DNA of 64,000 bases from Peptoniphilaceae bacterium AMB_02 (lineage in GTDB: Bacteria > Bacillota > Clostridia > Tissierellales > Peptoniphilaceae), in contig CP143259.1 in the NCBI GenBank assembly GCA_036321625.1, forward strand, positions 1,848,001-1,912,000, written 5' to 3'. Positions 18,990-27,711 of this stretch are shown here, piece after piece. The translations under genes and the position numbers were made by a program. The notes under the pieces were generated by a model. That model was not told where the DNA came from, made no database searches, and worked only from the letters and a program-made list of their open reading frames with translations. Within the stretch, counting starts at the first letter, position 1. Each line of letters starts with the position of its first letter.

Positions 18990-19110
18990 GTAAATTAATT
19001 GAATATAATCAGGAATTGAGTGAGAATCTCAAGCAGGTCCGCTACTGTGTGTCATTATGACGAGTCAGATACTGATATATTGGATTATCCTTGCGGGAAC
19101 CAAGGATGAT
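18990..19110 (+). ncRNA. Cobalamin riboswitch (no gene downstream)
   Basis: The block 19012-19048 follows the cobalamin aptamer consensus: GGAATTGAGTGAGAATCTC, then AAGCAGGTCCGCTACTGTG, corresponding to the usual GGTGnAAnTCC...GCnGnCCCGCnACTGT core. The B12-box-like AGTCAGATACTGAT follows at 19064-19077. Downstream, the stem ATCCTTG/CAAGGAT (19087-19107) has loop CGGGAAC, whose GCGGG (with the closing G) can pair with UCCGC of the aptamer (19038-19042), like the L5-L13 kissing loop of this class. It has its own promoter and is followed by a terminator, but no plus-strand gene follows within several kilobases. Confidence 0.78.
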
Positions 19111-19119
19111 TATTTTAAT

Positions 19120-19143
19120 ACCCATGTTCCCATGGGTTTTTTT
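19120..19143 (+). terminator. Terminator closing the orphan riboswitch transcript
   Basis: ACCCATG-TTCC-CATGGGT followed by a run of T to 19143. It would give a transcript of roughly 150 nt. It may be the ligand-controlled expression platform. Confidence 0.8.
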
Positions 19144-19181
19144 ATTTAAACCCTAAATAATTATACTGACAATCTCCCAAT

Positions 19182-19220
19182 GAAAAAGCACATGATATCC
19201 TTGGCTTTGTGTGCTTTTTC
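19182..19220. repeat. Inverted repeat between two terminators
   Basis: GAAAAAGCACA / TGTGCTTTTTC, an 11-base perfect stem with a 17-base loop. It lies downstream of the riboswitch terminator and could be a second terminator in either direction. A 25-codon plus-strand frame at 19180 overlaps it but has no ribosome site. Confidence 0.5.
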
Positions 19221-19260
19221 TACCTCACATAGAATAAATCCCACATGGATTTGTTAACAT

Positions 19261-19303
19261 AAAAAAGCTGTTTCTGTTAATCCCCTTTTGAAACAGCTTT
19301 TTT
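19261..19303 (-). terminator. Terminator of the ABC exporter operon
   Basis: AAAAAAGCTGTTTC / GAAACAGCTTTTTT, with A and T tracts on both sides. It is located nine bases after the exporter stop codon; bidirectional in shape. Confidence 0.85.
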
Positions 19304-19311
19304 GTTATTTT

Positions 19312-21150
19312 CTATACAGCTTCAAACTGACTATTATATAGATCGAAGTAGTATGATCCTTTAGCCAAAAGATCTTCGTGATTACCACTTTCTACAATAT
19401 CCCCATCTGCCATCACTAATATCAAATCTGCATTTTTAATGGTTGACAGTCTATGGGCAATTACGAAAGAGGTTCTTCCCTTTGTCAATTTATCCATAGC
19501 TATTTGCACCATTCTTTCAGTCCTCGTATCCACAGAACTCGTCGCCTCGTCCAGGATAGTTAGCGGTGCACCATGAATCATTGCTCTTGCTATTGTTATC
19601 AGCTGTTTTTGACCTGCTGATAAAGAGTCCTTATCGCTCAGTATTGTTTCATAACCTTTGGGAAGTGTCTTAATAAAGTGATCAATGCCAACTGCTTTAG
19701 ACACTTCAATAACCTCTTCATCGCTTACATTCTCTTTATTATATACGATATTTTCCCTAATGCTACCTTCAAAAATCCAAGTATCTTGAAGGACCATACT
19801 GAATTGGTCTCTGACATTTTCTCTCGGCACTTCTCTTATTGATTTTCCATCTATCAATATATCTCCATTCTCGATTTCATAGAATCTCATCAGCAGGTTT
19901 ACGATAGTCGTTTTACCTGCACCTGTCGGTCCGACAATTGCGACTTTCTGCCCCGCTTTGATACTCGCCGAGAAATTGTTAATGACGGTTTTTTCAGGTG
20001 TATATCCGAATTTGACATTTACAAAATCGACATCTCCTCTTATATCCTCTAATAAACTAGGCTTATCTTCTTCATTTGACAATTCACTCTCTTCCAAGAG
20101 TTCAAAAACTCTTTCCCCGGATGCCGCCGTCCTCTGCAGATTATTGAAGGACTGAGCAAACTGGGATAGTGGTTGAGTGAATAATCTAATGTAGATAGTA
20201 AATGCTACGATGACACCGAAAGAAATGATCCCGTTCATAGCAAGCGTTGCACCGACGACACATACCGCAACATATCCAAAGTTTCCTATAAAACCCATCA
20301 TCGGCATCATTAAACCGGAAAGAAATTGAGATTTCCATGCGCTGTCGTAGAGTTTAGTGTTGATTTCCTCAAAAACATTTTTTGATTTTTCCGAATAATT
20401 GTATACCTGTACGACATTGTGCCCAGAGTACATCTCCTCGATATGTCCATTGATTGCACCTAAGTCTTCTTGCTGCTTTTTAAAATAAGTTTGAGTTTTA
20501 CTCATTATAAAAGCCATTAGTAAAATCCCTGCAATACCCGATACTATCGCGGTTAATGCTAAAATCCAGCTATTGTAAAACATCATCACAATCGATCCAA
20601 AAAACATAGCAAATGCCGTAACCAAATTACCAACACTCTGCCCTAAGGTCTGTCCAACAGTGTCCACATCATTGGTAACCCTACTTAACACATCGCCATG
20701 ACTTGTATTGTCAAAGTATTGGAGAGGTAATTTGTTAATCTTACTCGATATATCAGATCTCATTTTTCTTGAAATCCTTTGGGTTACAGTTGACATAATA
20801 AAGTTCTGTGCAAAACCTAGGATTAATGAAACTGAATAGAATATTATGAGAATGAAACCCACTCTGCCAACCGCATCCATATCTATTCCCTGAGATACTT
20901 GCACACCATCCACTATTCGTGGTAATCCAAGTAAGATTATATCTGTCATTTCTCTAAGCTTATTCGGTCCGAGAATCTGCAGTAATGTACTCACCAGTGA
21001 AAAGATGAGAGCTATTAATATAGCAGGTACATAGTTCTTAGCGTATTTTATTAATTTTATTAAAGTGAGGCTAAAGTTCTTCGGTTTTTCGATTACAGCG
21101 CCACGTCCGGGTCCCATCATCGGTCCCTTAGGTCCTTTGTTTTCACTCAT
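19312..21150 (-). CDS. ABC exporter subunit (membrane plus ATPase), canonical-site partner
   Basis: A 612-residue half-transporter: a Gly/Pro-rich N-terminal tail, six membrane helices (about 40-330) and a nucleotide-binding domain with Walker A GPTGAGKTT, signature LSAGQKQL and Walker B LTILDEATSSVD with the catalytic Glu present. Together with the upstream gene it forms a heterodimeric multidrug-type exporter. The start ATG overlaps the upstream stop by four bases. The operon is headed by a MarR regulator, as in many drug-efflux loci; the substrate is unknown. Confidence 0.93.
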   Translation of the reverse strand: MSENKGPKGPMMGPGRGAVIEKPKNFSLTLIKLIKYAKNYVPAILIALIFSLVSTLLQILGPNKLREMTDIILLGLPRIVDGVQVSQGIDMDAVGRVGFILIIFYSVSLILGFAQNFIMSTVTQRISRKMRSDISSKINKLPLQYFDNTSHGDVLSRVTNDVDTVGQTLGQSVGNLVTAFAMFFGSIVMMFYNSWILALTAIVSGIAGILLMAFIMSKTQTYFKKQQEDLGAINGHIEEMYSGHNVVQVYNYSEKSKNVFEEINTKLYDSAWKSQFLSGLMMPMMGFIGNFGYVAVCVVGATLAMNGIISFGVIVAFTIYIRLFTQPLSQFAQSFNNLQRTAASGERVFELLEESELSNEEDKPSLLEDIRGDVDFVNVKFGYTPEKTVINNFSASIKAGQKVAIVGPTGAGKTTIVNLLMRFYEIENGDILIDGKSIREVPRENVRDQFSMVLQDTWIFEGSIRENIVYNKENVSDEEVIEVSKAVGIDHFIKTLPKGYETILSDKDSLSAGQKQLITIARAMIHGAPLTILDEATSSVDTRTERMVQIAMDKLTKGRTSFVIAHRLSTIKNADLILVMADGDIVESGNHEDLLAKGSYYFDLYNSQFEAV

Positions 21151-22904
21151 GCGGACAACTCCTCCTCACTCAATTGAGACAATGCGATTTCTCTGTACAC
21201 TTCACATCTCTCAAGTAGTTCATAATGCTTTCCTATTCCTACAATTTCACCTTTATCTACCACCAGTATTTTATCTGCATCCATAATCGTGCCGATTCTC
21301 TGAGCCACTATAAATGTAGTAACCCCTGAAGTTTCTCTTTTCAAAGTACTTCGGAGAATCCTGTCAGTTCTATAGTCAAGAGCAGAAAAACTGTCGTCAA
21401 AGATATAGAACATAGGTTTTCTGGCTATGGCTCTGGCAATAGAAAGTCTTTGTTTTTGACCACCTGATAGATTGGTACCGCCTTGAGTGATTTCCGAATT
21501 ATACTCATTACCCATGTTTTCTACAAAGTCCTGAGCTTGCGCTATACTTATGGCTTTTTTTACATCTTCCATGGTATTGTCTAAGGATTTGTCACCAAAA
21601 TTTACATTGGATTCTACTGTCCCCATAAACATAAAACTCTTTTGAGGTACATAACCTATCATTCTTCTTAGTGCATCTAAATCATATTCCTTTATCTCGA
21701 CACCATTTATAAATATCTCACCTTCGGTAGCGTCAAAAAACCTTGGAATCAGATTGATAATTGAACTCTTTCCACTGCCAGTTGACCCTATAAAAGCTAT
21801 GGTTTCTCCCCTATTTGCAGTAAAACTTATATTGTGAAGTACATAATCGGAAGCATCCGGATATTTAAAAGATACATCTTTAAATACCACTTCTCCCTCG
21901 TAACCCGGTAATCCTTCCAAGACATCTCCCGATTTTATTCTAGCTTTCGTTTCCAAAACTTCGTTAATTCTCTTAGCAGATACCGATGCTCTAGGTGCAA
22001 GTATAAATACCATTACAAGCATCATAAAGGAAACAATGACCTGCATTGCATAGGATGAAAAAACTACCATATTTGAGAAAATATTTAATTTATCCATCAT
22101 TTGAGCACTATTGATTAAAACAGCTCCTATCCAGTAGATAATAAGGGATAGTGCACTCATCATAGTTGTGATTACAGGCATCATTATAGCCATTGCCCTG
22201 CTGGTGTAAAGCTGAGTATCGGTCAGTTCATTATTTGCTATCTCAAATTTATTTTCTTGATATACTTCGGCATTATAAGCTCTTACAACAGGCAGGCCGC
22301 TTAAGTTTTCTCTCATGACGCGATTTATATTATCAGTTAAGCTCTGCATGATCCTAAACTTAGGATACACGAAATACATGACAGTTGCTATCACCGTTAT
22401 CATCACAAGTACTACCAATCCGGTCGCTACAGTCCATTCAAAGCCTTTACCAGCAATTTTACTAATTGCCCATACGACCATAATAGGAGACTTAATCATA
22501 AGCTGAAGTCCTATAGTAATAATCATCTGGATCTGAGTTACATCATTTGTAGATCTAGTAATCAGACTGGAAGTTGAAAACAAATTGATTTCCTCCATAG
22601 AGAAAGAATCAACTTTGGAAAACAGCATACTCCTGAGCCTTGCCGAGAATGAAGCTGCAATTTTCGAGGCCAAATACCCAACTGTTACTGCAGATATAAA
22701 ACTTCCCAATGCACAAATAAGCATTTTTATACCGGCAATCCAAATCTGAGACATTTCACTGCCTGGAGTTTGAGTAAGTCTTGTTATCTCAGACATATAA
22801 TCCGGAAGTTTTAAATCGAGCCAAACCTGTGCAACGATAAAAACAAGCGCAAAAAAGCCCATGAAAAGCTCAGTTTTATTTAATTTTTTCAATATTTTTA
22901 TCAT
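21147..22904 (-). CDS. ABC exporter subunit (membrane plus ATPase), degenerate-site partner
   Basis: A 585-residue half-transporter with six membrane helices and an ATPase domain: Walker A GSTGSGKSS, signature LSGGQKQR, Walker B MFYIFDDSFSALD. The residue after the Walker B Asp is Asp rather than Glu, the usual mark of the degenerate ATP site in heterodimeric exporters such as BmrCD or TM287/288. This fits pairing with the following gene. It lies 29 bases after the MarR gene. Confidence 0.93.
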   Translation of the reverse strand: MIKILKKLNKTELFMGFFALVFIVAQVWLDLKLPDYMSEITRLTQTPGSEMSQIWIAGIKMLICALGSFISAVTVGYLASKIAASFSARLRSMLFSKVDSFSMEEINLFSTSSLITRSTNDVTQIQMIITIGLQLMIKSPIMVVWAISKIAGKGFEWTVATGLVVLVMITVIATVMYFVYPKFRIMQSLTDNINRVMRENLSGLPVVRAYNAEVYQENKFEIANNELTDTQLYTSRAMAIMMPVITTMMSALSLIIYWIGAVLINSAQMMDKLNIFSNMVVFSSYAMQVIVSFMMLVMVFILAPRASVSAKRINEVLETKARIKSGDVLEGLPGYEGEVVFKDVSFKYPDASDYVLHNISFTANRGETIAFIGSTGSGKSSIINLIPRFFDATEGEIFINGVEIKEYDLDALRRMIGYVPQKSFMFMGTVESNVNFGDKSLDNTMEDVKKAISIAQAQDFVENMGNEYNSEITQGGTNLSGGQKQRLSIARAIARKPMFYIFDDSFSALDYRTDRILRSTLKRETSGVTTFIVAQRIGTIMDADKILVVDKGEIVGIGKHYELLERCEVYREIALSQLSEEELSA

Positions 22905-22933
22905 AATAACTCCTCAAAATATAATGGAAAAAC

Positions 22934-23377
22934 CTATTCCATATCTTCACTATTCCTTCTACTCATAATTTCCGATAATCGTCCGAGGATTCTCACATAT
23001 TCACTTGCATCCTTTTCTCCAAGTTCTTTTAGATTTTCTGCAGTCTTTTTAATCATCGTATCCATATGTTTTTTTGTTTCTTTCTTCCCTTTTTCCGTCA
23101 TCTCTATAAGAATCTTTCTTCGATCAGAAGGATCTATACTCCTTTTAATAAAACCCTTGTCTTCAAGTCCATTAAGTGCTGCAGCTACTCTTGCAGAACT
23201 GATATTAAGTTCCTCGGATAAATCACCGGGGCTTATTTTCTCATCCTTACTAAAAGCTAAACAGGCCATAATGCTCTTCTCTCCATGCATAGCATCAGTA
23301 ATCTTCTTTTGTGGCTTTGATTTATATAGCCTTTGCATATATTCTAAGAGTTCTCTTGCCAAAATTTCGTAATCCAT
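22934..23377 (-). CDS. MarR-family transcriptional regulator
   Basis: A 147-residue winged-helix regulator. The recognition region is DLSEELNISSARVAAALNGLEDKGFIKRS, and the wing DPSDRRKILIEMTEKGKK is typical for MarR. It is the first gene of the exporter operon, so it probably autoregulates and represses the exporter, with release by a small ligand (family knowledge). A 10-base palindrome lies inside its promoter. Confidence 0.92.
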   Translation of the reverse strand: MDYEILARELLEYMQRLYKSKPQKKITDAMHGEKSIMACLAFSKDEKISPGDLSEELNISSARVAAALNGLEDKGFIKRSIDPSDRRKILIEMTEKGKKETKKHMDTMIKKTAENLKELGEKDASEYVRILGRLSEIMSRRNSEDME

Positions 23378-23409
23378 AATCCACCTCCTAATTACCTAAC
23401 ACTATTAGT

Positions 23410-23437
23410 ATTATATATCTATTAGCTAATTTGTCAA
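23410..23437 (-). promoter_or_regulatory. Promoter of the marR-exporter operon with overlapping palindrome
   Basis: Minus-strand TTGACA (23437-23432), 16-base spacer and TATAAT (23415-23410), both perfect hexamers. The palindrome ATTAGCTAAT (23421-23430) lies in the spacer and is a plausible MarR operator. Confidence 0.75.
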
Positions 23438-23484
23438 GTCTTTTACTATGCAAATATTAACTTCCAAAGCTTTCAAAAATAAAA

Positions 23485-23514
23485 AAGATGGAAAATCCGA
23501 AGATTTCCCATCTT
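23485..23514 (-). terminator. Terminator after the ABC importer/MBL operon
   Basis: Minus-strand stem AAGATGGGAAATC / GATTTTCCATCTT with a TTCG loop, then TTTTTTATTTTT. Strong intrinsic terminator five bases after the hydrolase stop. Confidence 0.92.
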
Positions 23515-23518
23515 ACTA

Positions 23519-24322
23519 TTATTTGAAAGCATTTTGAGGTGCCCTATCGTCAAAAGGCGCTCTTTTGGTTCCGATTCCATGCTCATCTATATGATTGAAT
23601 ATACTTTTAAAATCACGCGTGTAACCACTGTGCCCCGTGCATACGAGATTTACATCCACTTCTTTTATCCTGTTTTTAAACTCAACAAGTGATTGCCTTA
23701 ACTGTTTTGAATTCATATTAAAGAAATCAAAAAATGCATATCCTCCATTTTTATTTATGGCAAGAGAGTCACCGGTAATTAAAACCTTGTCGTCTACCAA
23801 GTAGCTAGCATGTCCAGGTGTATGTCCCGGAACATAGAACACTTCAATTTTAATCCCCTCTATATAGATAGTCTCACCATCTTTTAAGCAGCAGTACCTT
23901 CCGCTATATACAATTGGGTTTTTTATCCTCAGTGGTCCAAACACGAATCTCTCCTCTTTTCCAAGTAGCATATCCTCTTCGTTTTCGTGTATATATACAC
24001 ATGCATTCGGAAAAATTCTTGTACCTTTATCGCTGATTCCTCCGGCATGATCCATATCTGCATGGGTTATTAAGACCGTTTTTATTAATTTAGGATCAAC
24101 ACCTATTTTCACAAACTCCCCTTCCAAATCAGGGAAAGTTTCGTATCCTGAATCAAAGGCTATGGTAGTACCATTTTTAGTATAGAACCATATATTGACA
24201 TCCCATTGTCTTATGCAGCTTACATTCTCCGATATAACCGAAGTATTTGCAGGGTTGAGCATACCCGTCCCCTCCAGCTTTCTGGGTTTTATATTATGTG
24301 CAAAAAAATTAATTATGCTCAT
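23519..24322 (-). CDS. Metallo-beta-lactamase-fold hydrolase
   Basis: A 267-residue enzyme with a complete two-metal site: HADMDHAGG, the His in VPGHTPGH, the Asp in ITGDSL and the His in CTGHSG. The HxDxDH form is shared with N-acyl-homoserine lactonases and many other MBL enzymes, so the substrate cannot be named. It is the last gene of the SBP-5 importer operon, 16 bases after the ATPase gene; it may act on the imported compound. Confidence 0.85.
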   Translation of the reverse strand: MSIINFFAHNIKPRKLEGTGMLNPANTSVISENVSCIRQWDVNIWFYTKNGTTIAFDSGYETFPDLEGEFVKIGVDPKLIKTVLITHADMDHAGGISDKGTRIFPNACVYIHENEEDMLLGKEERFVFGPLRIKNPIVYSGRYCCLKDGETIYIEGIKIEVFYVPGHTPGHASYLVDDKVLITGDSLAINKNGGYAFFDFFNMNSKQLRQSLVEFKNRIKEVDVNLVCTGHSGYTRDFKSIFNHIDEHGIGTKRAPFDDRAPQNAFK

Positions 24323-24338
24323 TTTTCTATCTCCTAAA

Positions 24339-24953
24339 TTATGTTTTAACCAATTCGTTAAAATCGATTATTCTGGTGCAGAGCTTGTTTAATAATGCCT
24401 TATCGTGACTTATGACCATCAAACCGATTTTTTTGCTATCACAAAGCTCGGTTATCGTCTTCCAGATATTTGCCTGGGTTATACCGTCAAGCATCGTAGT
24501 AATCTCATCTGCAATTATAAATTCAGTCCTTTTATCAAAAGCTCTTGCCATACAGAAACGCTGAAGTTCTCCTCCTGAAAGCTCAATCGGCCATCTGTTC
24601 AACCAATCATGGGATATCCCAAATTTTTCCATAATATACTCTTTTTCAATATCCGATTCTTCCAAAACTTTATGGATTTTCCATCTGGGATTGATGGATT
24701 TTTCAGGATGCTGATGAATCATTTGTACGGGATTGAATTTTAATTTATCATTTTGTAATTTTTCATTTACATAGATTCTTCCTGTTCGCATGGGCAGGTA
24801 TCCTGCGAGCACTTTACCAAGTGTCGTCTTACCGGAACCACTATATCCTCTAAGCCCAATTATCTCGTCTTTTTTTATTTCAATATCCAAATTTTCAAAC
24901 AGGATACTATTTTTATTATAACCAAAACTCAAATTTTCTCCAATTAGACTCAT
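24339..24953 (-). CDS. ABC importer ATPase (OppF/NikE-like), short form
   Basis: 204 residues with Walker A GYSGSGKTTLG, signature LSGGELQRFCMA and Walker B FIIADEITTML. It lacks the C-terminal extension of peptide-type OppF, making it closer in size to short metal- or nickel-type ATPases. It overlaps the preceding ATPase by four bases. It forms a pair with that ATPase to drive the two permeases. Confidence 0.88.
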   Translation of the reverse strand: MSLIGENLSFGYNKNSILFENLDIEIKKDEIIGLRGYSGSGKTTLGKVLAGYLPMRTGRIYVNEKLQNDKLKFNPVQMIHQHPEKSINPRWKIHKVLEESDIEKEYIMEKFGISHDWLNRWPIELSGGELQRFCMARAFDKRTEFIIADEITTMLDGITQANIWKTITELCDSKKIGLMVISHDKALLNKLCTRIIDFNELVKT

Positions 24954-25753
24954 CTCGCCACCTCCATAAAATCATTGATGGGTTGAGCTGCCCATAGATG
25001 CTCAGTATAATCATCTATTTCATTATTGTTTAGAATATCCTCGGGTTTTTGTACCGAAACTACCCTGCCGTCTTTAAACACTGCTATCTTGTCTGCAACC
25101 TCCATTGCGCTCGGCATATCATGAGTAATAAAGATAACACTAATGCCCCTCGATTTAAATAATCTAAACTGGTTAAGTATCTCTTCCAGTGCTGCAGGAT
25201 GTATCCCCGGAGTCGGTTCATCCGCGATAATCAGTTCAGTTTCTTCACCATAGCAAGTCGCAAAAAGTACTCTCCTAAGCATCCCACCGGATAACTCATA
25301 TGGATACAAGTCGCATACATGTTCTTTTAGAGAGAATAGCTCAAGCAATTCAACGACTTCACTTTTGGACATCTTTTTACATATATTTATCTGATTGGCA
25401 ATAGTCCTCGTAGGATCCAGATACTGTACAGATTGAGGAATAAATCTAATCTGTTTACCTCTAAGATTTCTCAAATCAAGAGAATCTATTCTCTTACCCT
25501 TGTATTTCATCTCATAGTTAACTATGGCATTTCCCGGAAGAACATCAAGTACCGCATGTGCAAGTAAGCTTTTTCCTGAACCGCTGGCTCCTACAATCGC
25601 TACAATTTCGCCCTCGTTTACTTCCAGGTTCAAATCAGATACCGGCTCAATAATTCTCTGTTTAGTACCCTCATAATACTGGATAAATCCTATGGATAGA
25701 TTTGAAATTTCCAGTAATGGAGCTGGTACAACTATTTTTTCAGTATTCATCAT
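24950..25753 (-). CDS. ABC importer ATPase (OppD/NikD-like)
   Basis: 267 residues with Walker A GASGSGKSLLA, the Q-loop RFIPQSVQYLDPTRTI, signature LSGGMLRRVLFA and Walker B LIIADEPTPGI. It lacks a Cys-rich C-terminal cluster. Four-base overlap with the next gene indicates coupling. Works with the second ATPase. Confidence 0.9.
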   Translation of the reverse strand: MMNTEKIVVPAPLLEISNLSIGFIQYYEGTKQRIIEPVSDLNLEVNEGEIVAIVGASGSGKSLLAHAVLDVLPGNAIVNYEMKYKGKRIDSLDLRNLRGKQIRFIPQSVQYLDPTRTIANQINICKKMSKSEVVELLELFSLKEHVCDLYPYELSGGMLRRVLFATCYGEETELIIADEPTPGIHPAALEEILNQFRLFKSRGISVIFITHDMPSAMEVADKIAVFKDGRVVSVQKPEDILNNNEIDDYTEHLWAAQPINDFMEVAR

Positions 25754-25761
25754 AACCTCCT

Positions 25762-26598
25762 CTATTCATGTGACTTTACAGGGTTTAAGAGCAGTTCGAG
25801 TTTCTCTCCTATGACCCCAAAGCACTTGACCAACATTATTAAGAGAATTGCGGGCAGTAGTATCAGCCACCATGATCCTGTGGAAATATATCCCATACCT
25901 TCCGACAATATGATTCCCATGGCAGGAGTTTGAGGAGATAGACCAAAGCCCAAAAAGGTCAGTGCTGATTCGTGAAGTATGACATGAGGAAATAGAAGGA
26001 TAAATCCGACTATTGCCTGAGGTAGAAGATGAGGAAGTATATGTTCTTTGAAGATTTCAAATCTACCCGCTCCCATCTGTCTGCTAATCTGAATATAGTT
26101 TTCTGATTTTACCTGCATAATCTTCGATCGAATCAACCTCGCAAGCGATGGCCAGTGAGTCAGTCCCACTCCGAGTATGATTCCTTTTTTACCTCCACCT
26201 ACCATAAATGATAGTAAAACCATGAATACCAAATGCGGCATTCCAATGAATAAATCTATAATCCACGACACAATACCATCCAGGAATTTCCCTCCAAGTG
26301 CCGAGATTGAGCCAAGAGTCAGTGCAATGGCAACACTCACCACCGAGGTCAATAATCCGATTGACATCGAAAGCTTAAGACCATAAATCGATCTTGCAAA
26401 CATGTCTCTCCCTAGCCAATCAGTACCGAATAGATGTGTCATTGAAGGTAGGACATTTTTAGATTTGACATCAGTACTTAGCAGTTTTTCAGGAATCAAA
26501 AAACTAAGCAGTATTATAAGAGATATAAAAACTATCGAAACCCCTATATTTAAAAGCATCTTTTGTCTATTATTCCATTTTTTAGCTATACTATTCAT
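25762..26598 (-). CDS. ABC importer permease (OppC/NikC-like)
   Basis: About 278 residues starting MNSIAKKWNNRQ, with six membrane helices and the EAA loop GAGRFEIFKEHILPH. I place the start at 26598, where ATGAATAG overlaps the upstream stop by eight bases; a longer frame beginning at 26670 would overlap by 80 bases and has an unlikely N-terminus. Second permease of the SBP-5 importer. Confidence 0.88.
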   Translation of the reverse strand: MNSIAKKWNNRQKMLLNIGVSIVFISLIILLSFLIPEKLLSTDVKSKNVLPSMTHLFGTDWLGRDMFARSIYGLKLSMSIGLLTSVVSVAIALTLGSISALGGKFLDGIVSWIIDLFIGMPHLVFMVLLSFMVGGGKKGIILGVGLTHWPSLARLIRSKIMQVKSENYIQISRQMGAGRFEIFKEHILPHLLPQAIVGFILLFPHVILHESALTFLGFGLSPQTPAMGIILSEGMGYISTGSWWLILLPAILLIMLVKCFGVIGEKLELLLNPVKSHE

Positions 26599-27580
26599 AT
26601 GCAGCCTCCTTAATACGAGGATCGACAATTTTCGCGAAGATATCTGCAATAAAATTACCAAAGAAAACAAATAGTGAGCTAAAAACTATGGTTCCCAGAA
26701 GTAGAGGCAAATCCCCTTTCAAACCTGCTGTTGTCATTACCGAACCCAGTCCATGATATGCAAAGACTATCTCAGCAAGAGCAGATCCTCCAAATAGTTC
26801 ACTGAAATATGAGAACTGAAGCATCAGTACCGGAATAATCGTGTTTCTAATACAGTGATGACTAAATAGTTCCCATGTACTCTCACCTCTTGCTTTGGCG
26901 AAGAGTATATATTCGCTATCAAGTACTTTGAGCATCTCTTCCCTGGTATGCATTGCCACATTTGCAATCCCCAGAAAACTAAGGGTTACACAAGGGAGGA
27001 CAAAATGATGCAGTCTCTGAGCAAAAGTAACATCCTGTGAAAGTATGCCTATTGGTGAAGATAATCCAATTGGAAATATCTTAAGAATTACACCGAAAAC
27101 AACTAAAAAAATCAAACCTATTACATTTGATGGTATGGATGCCAGTGTATAACAGTACCATTTGATTATTTTATCAGCCATCTTACCGGCTCTAAATGCT
27201 GCAACAGTTCCTAGTACATAGCCGACGATTCCGGACAATACCCATGAAGTCATCATCAGTATCAGGGAATTTTTAAAAGCTTCACTCACAACATCAAGTA
27301 CCGGTGCTTTATATAGTCTGCTCATTCCAAAATCACCTTTTATAAGTGAAAGTATCCAGTGGAAAAACTGTTCGCTCATAGGCTTATTTAATCCCCACTG
27401 CTCCTCCACTTGCGCGACTTGTTCAGGAGTTGCATGAGTTTCTGCACCCAAGTACGCCTGTACAGGATCAATTGGAGAATAATGAGCCAGAGTAAAAGTT
27501 AAAAGGGCTAGCCCCAAAATTAAAAGAATCATTCTAAAGAGAATAATCGATACTTTTAACAATGCATTATCCTTTATCAA
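26591..27580 (-). CDS. ABC importer permease (OppB/NikB-like)
   Basis: About 329 residues with six helices and the family signature HYSPIDPVQAYLG near the N-terminus, plus the EAA loop ARGESTWELFSHHCIRN. The start is TTG at 27580, six bases after AGGAGG; an ATG at 27610 lies upstream of that ribosome site and is not used in my view. First permease of the importer. A stable hairpin lies between the binding-protein gene and this one. Confidence 0.87.
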   Translation of the reverse strand: MIKDNALLKVSIILFRMILLILGLALLTFTLAHYSPIDPVQAYLGAETHATPEQVAQVEEQWGLNKPMSEQFFHWILSLIKGDFGMSRLYKAPVLDVVSEAFKNSLILMMTSWVLSGIVGYVLGTVAAFRAGKMADKIIKWYCYTLASIPSNVIGLIFLVVFGVILKIFPIGLSSPIGILSQDVTFAQRLHHFVLPCVTLSFLGIANVAMHTREEMLKVLDSEYILFAKARGESTWELFSHHCIRNTIIPVLMLQFSYFSELFGGSALAEIVFAYHGLGSVMTTAGLKGDLPLLLGTIVFSSLFVFFGNFIADIFAKIVDPRIKEAAYE

Positions 27581-27608
27581 AATTAACCTCCTTTGGTCCA
27601 TAATATAC

Positions 27609-27646
27609 ATGAATTGACCAAAGAGAACGCTCCTTGGTCAATTCAT
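27609..27646 (-). promoter_or_regulatory. Intercistronic hairpin between the binding protein and permease genes
   Basis: ATGAATTGACCAA / TTGGTCAATTCAT, a 13-base perfect stem with a 12-base loop, no T-run. Such hairpins protect the upstream part of a transcript from 3' exonucleases, giving more binding protein than permease (family knowledge, inferred here). Confidence 0.6.
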
Positions 27647-27711
27647 ATGTTTAAAACCATCTATTTAAAATTTAAATTCACATTTAATACTGATACTAAT
27701 CGAAATAAAAA

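Noticed and set aside
19180-19257. 25-codon plus-strand frame (MKKHMISLALCAFS) downstream of the riboswitch, resembling a signal peptide
   Set aside because: No ribosome site, and its opening codons are one arm of a terminator-like hairpin; not credible as the riboswitch target.
26599-26670. Longer N-terminus for the OppC-like permease
   Set aside because: Would overlap the upstream gene by 80 bases and encode an atypical N-terminus; the 8-base overlap start at 26598 fits better.
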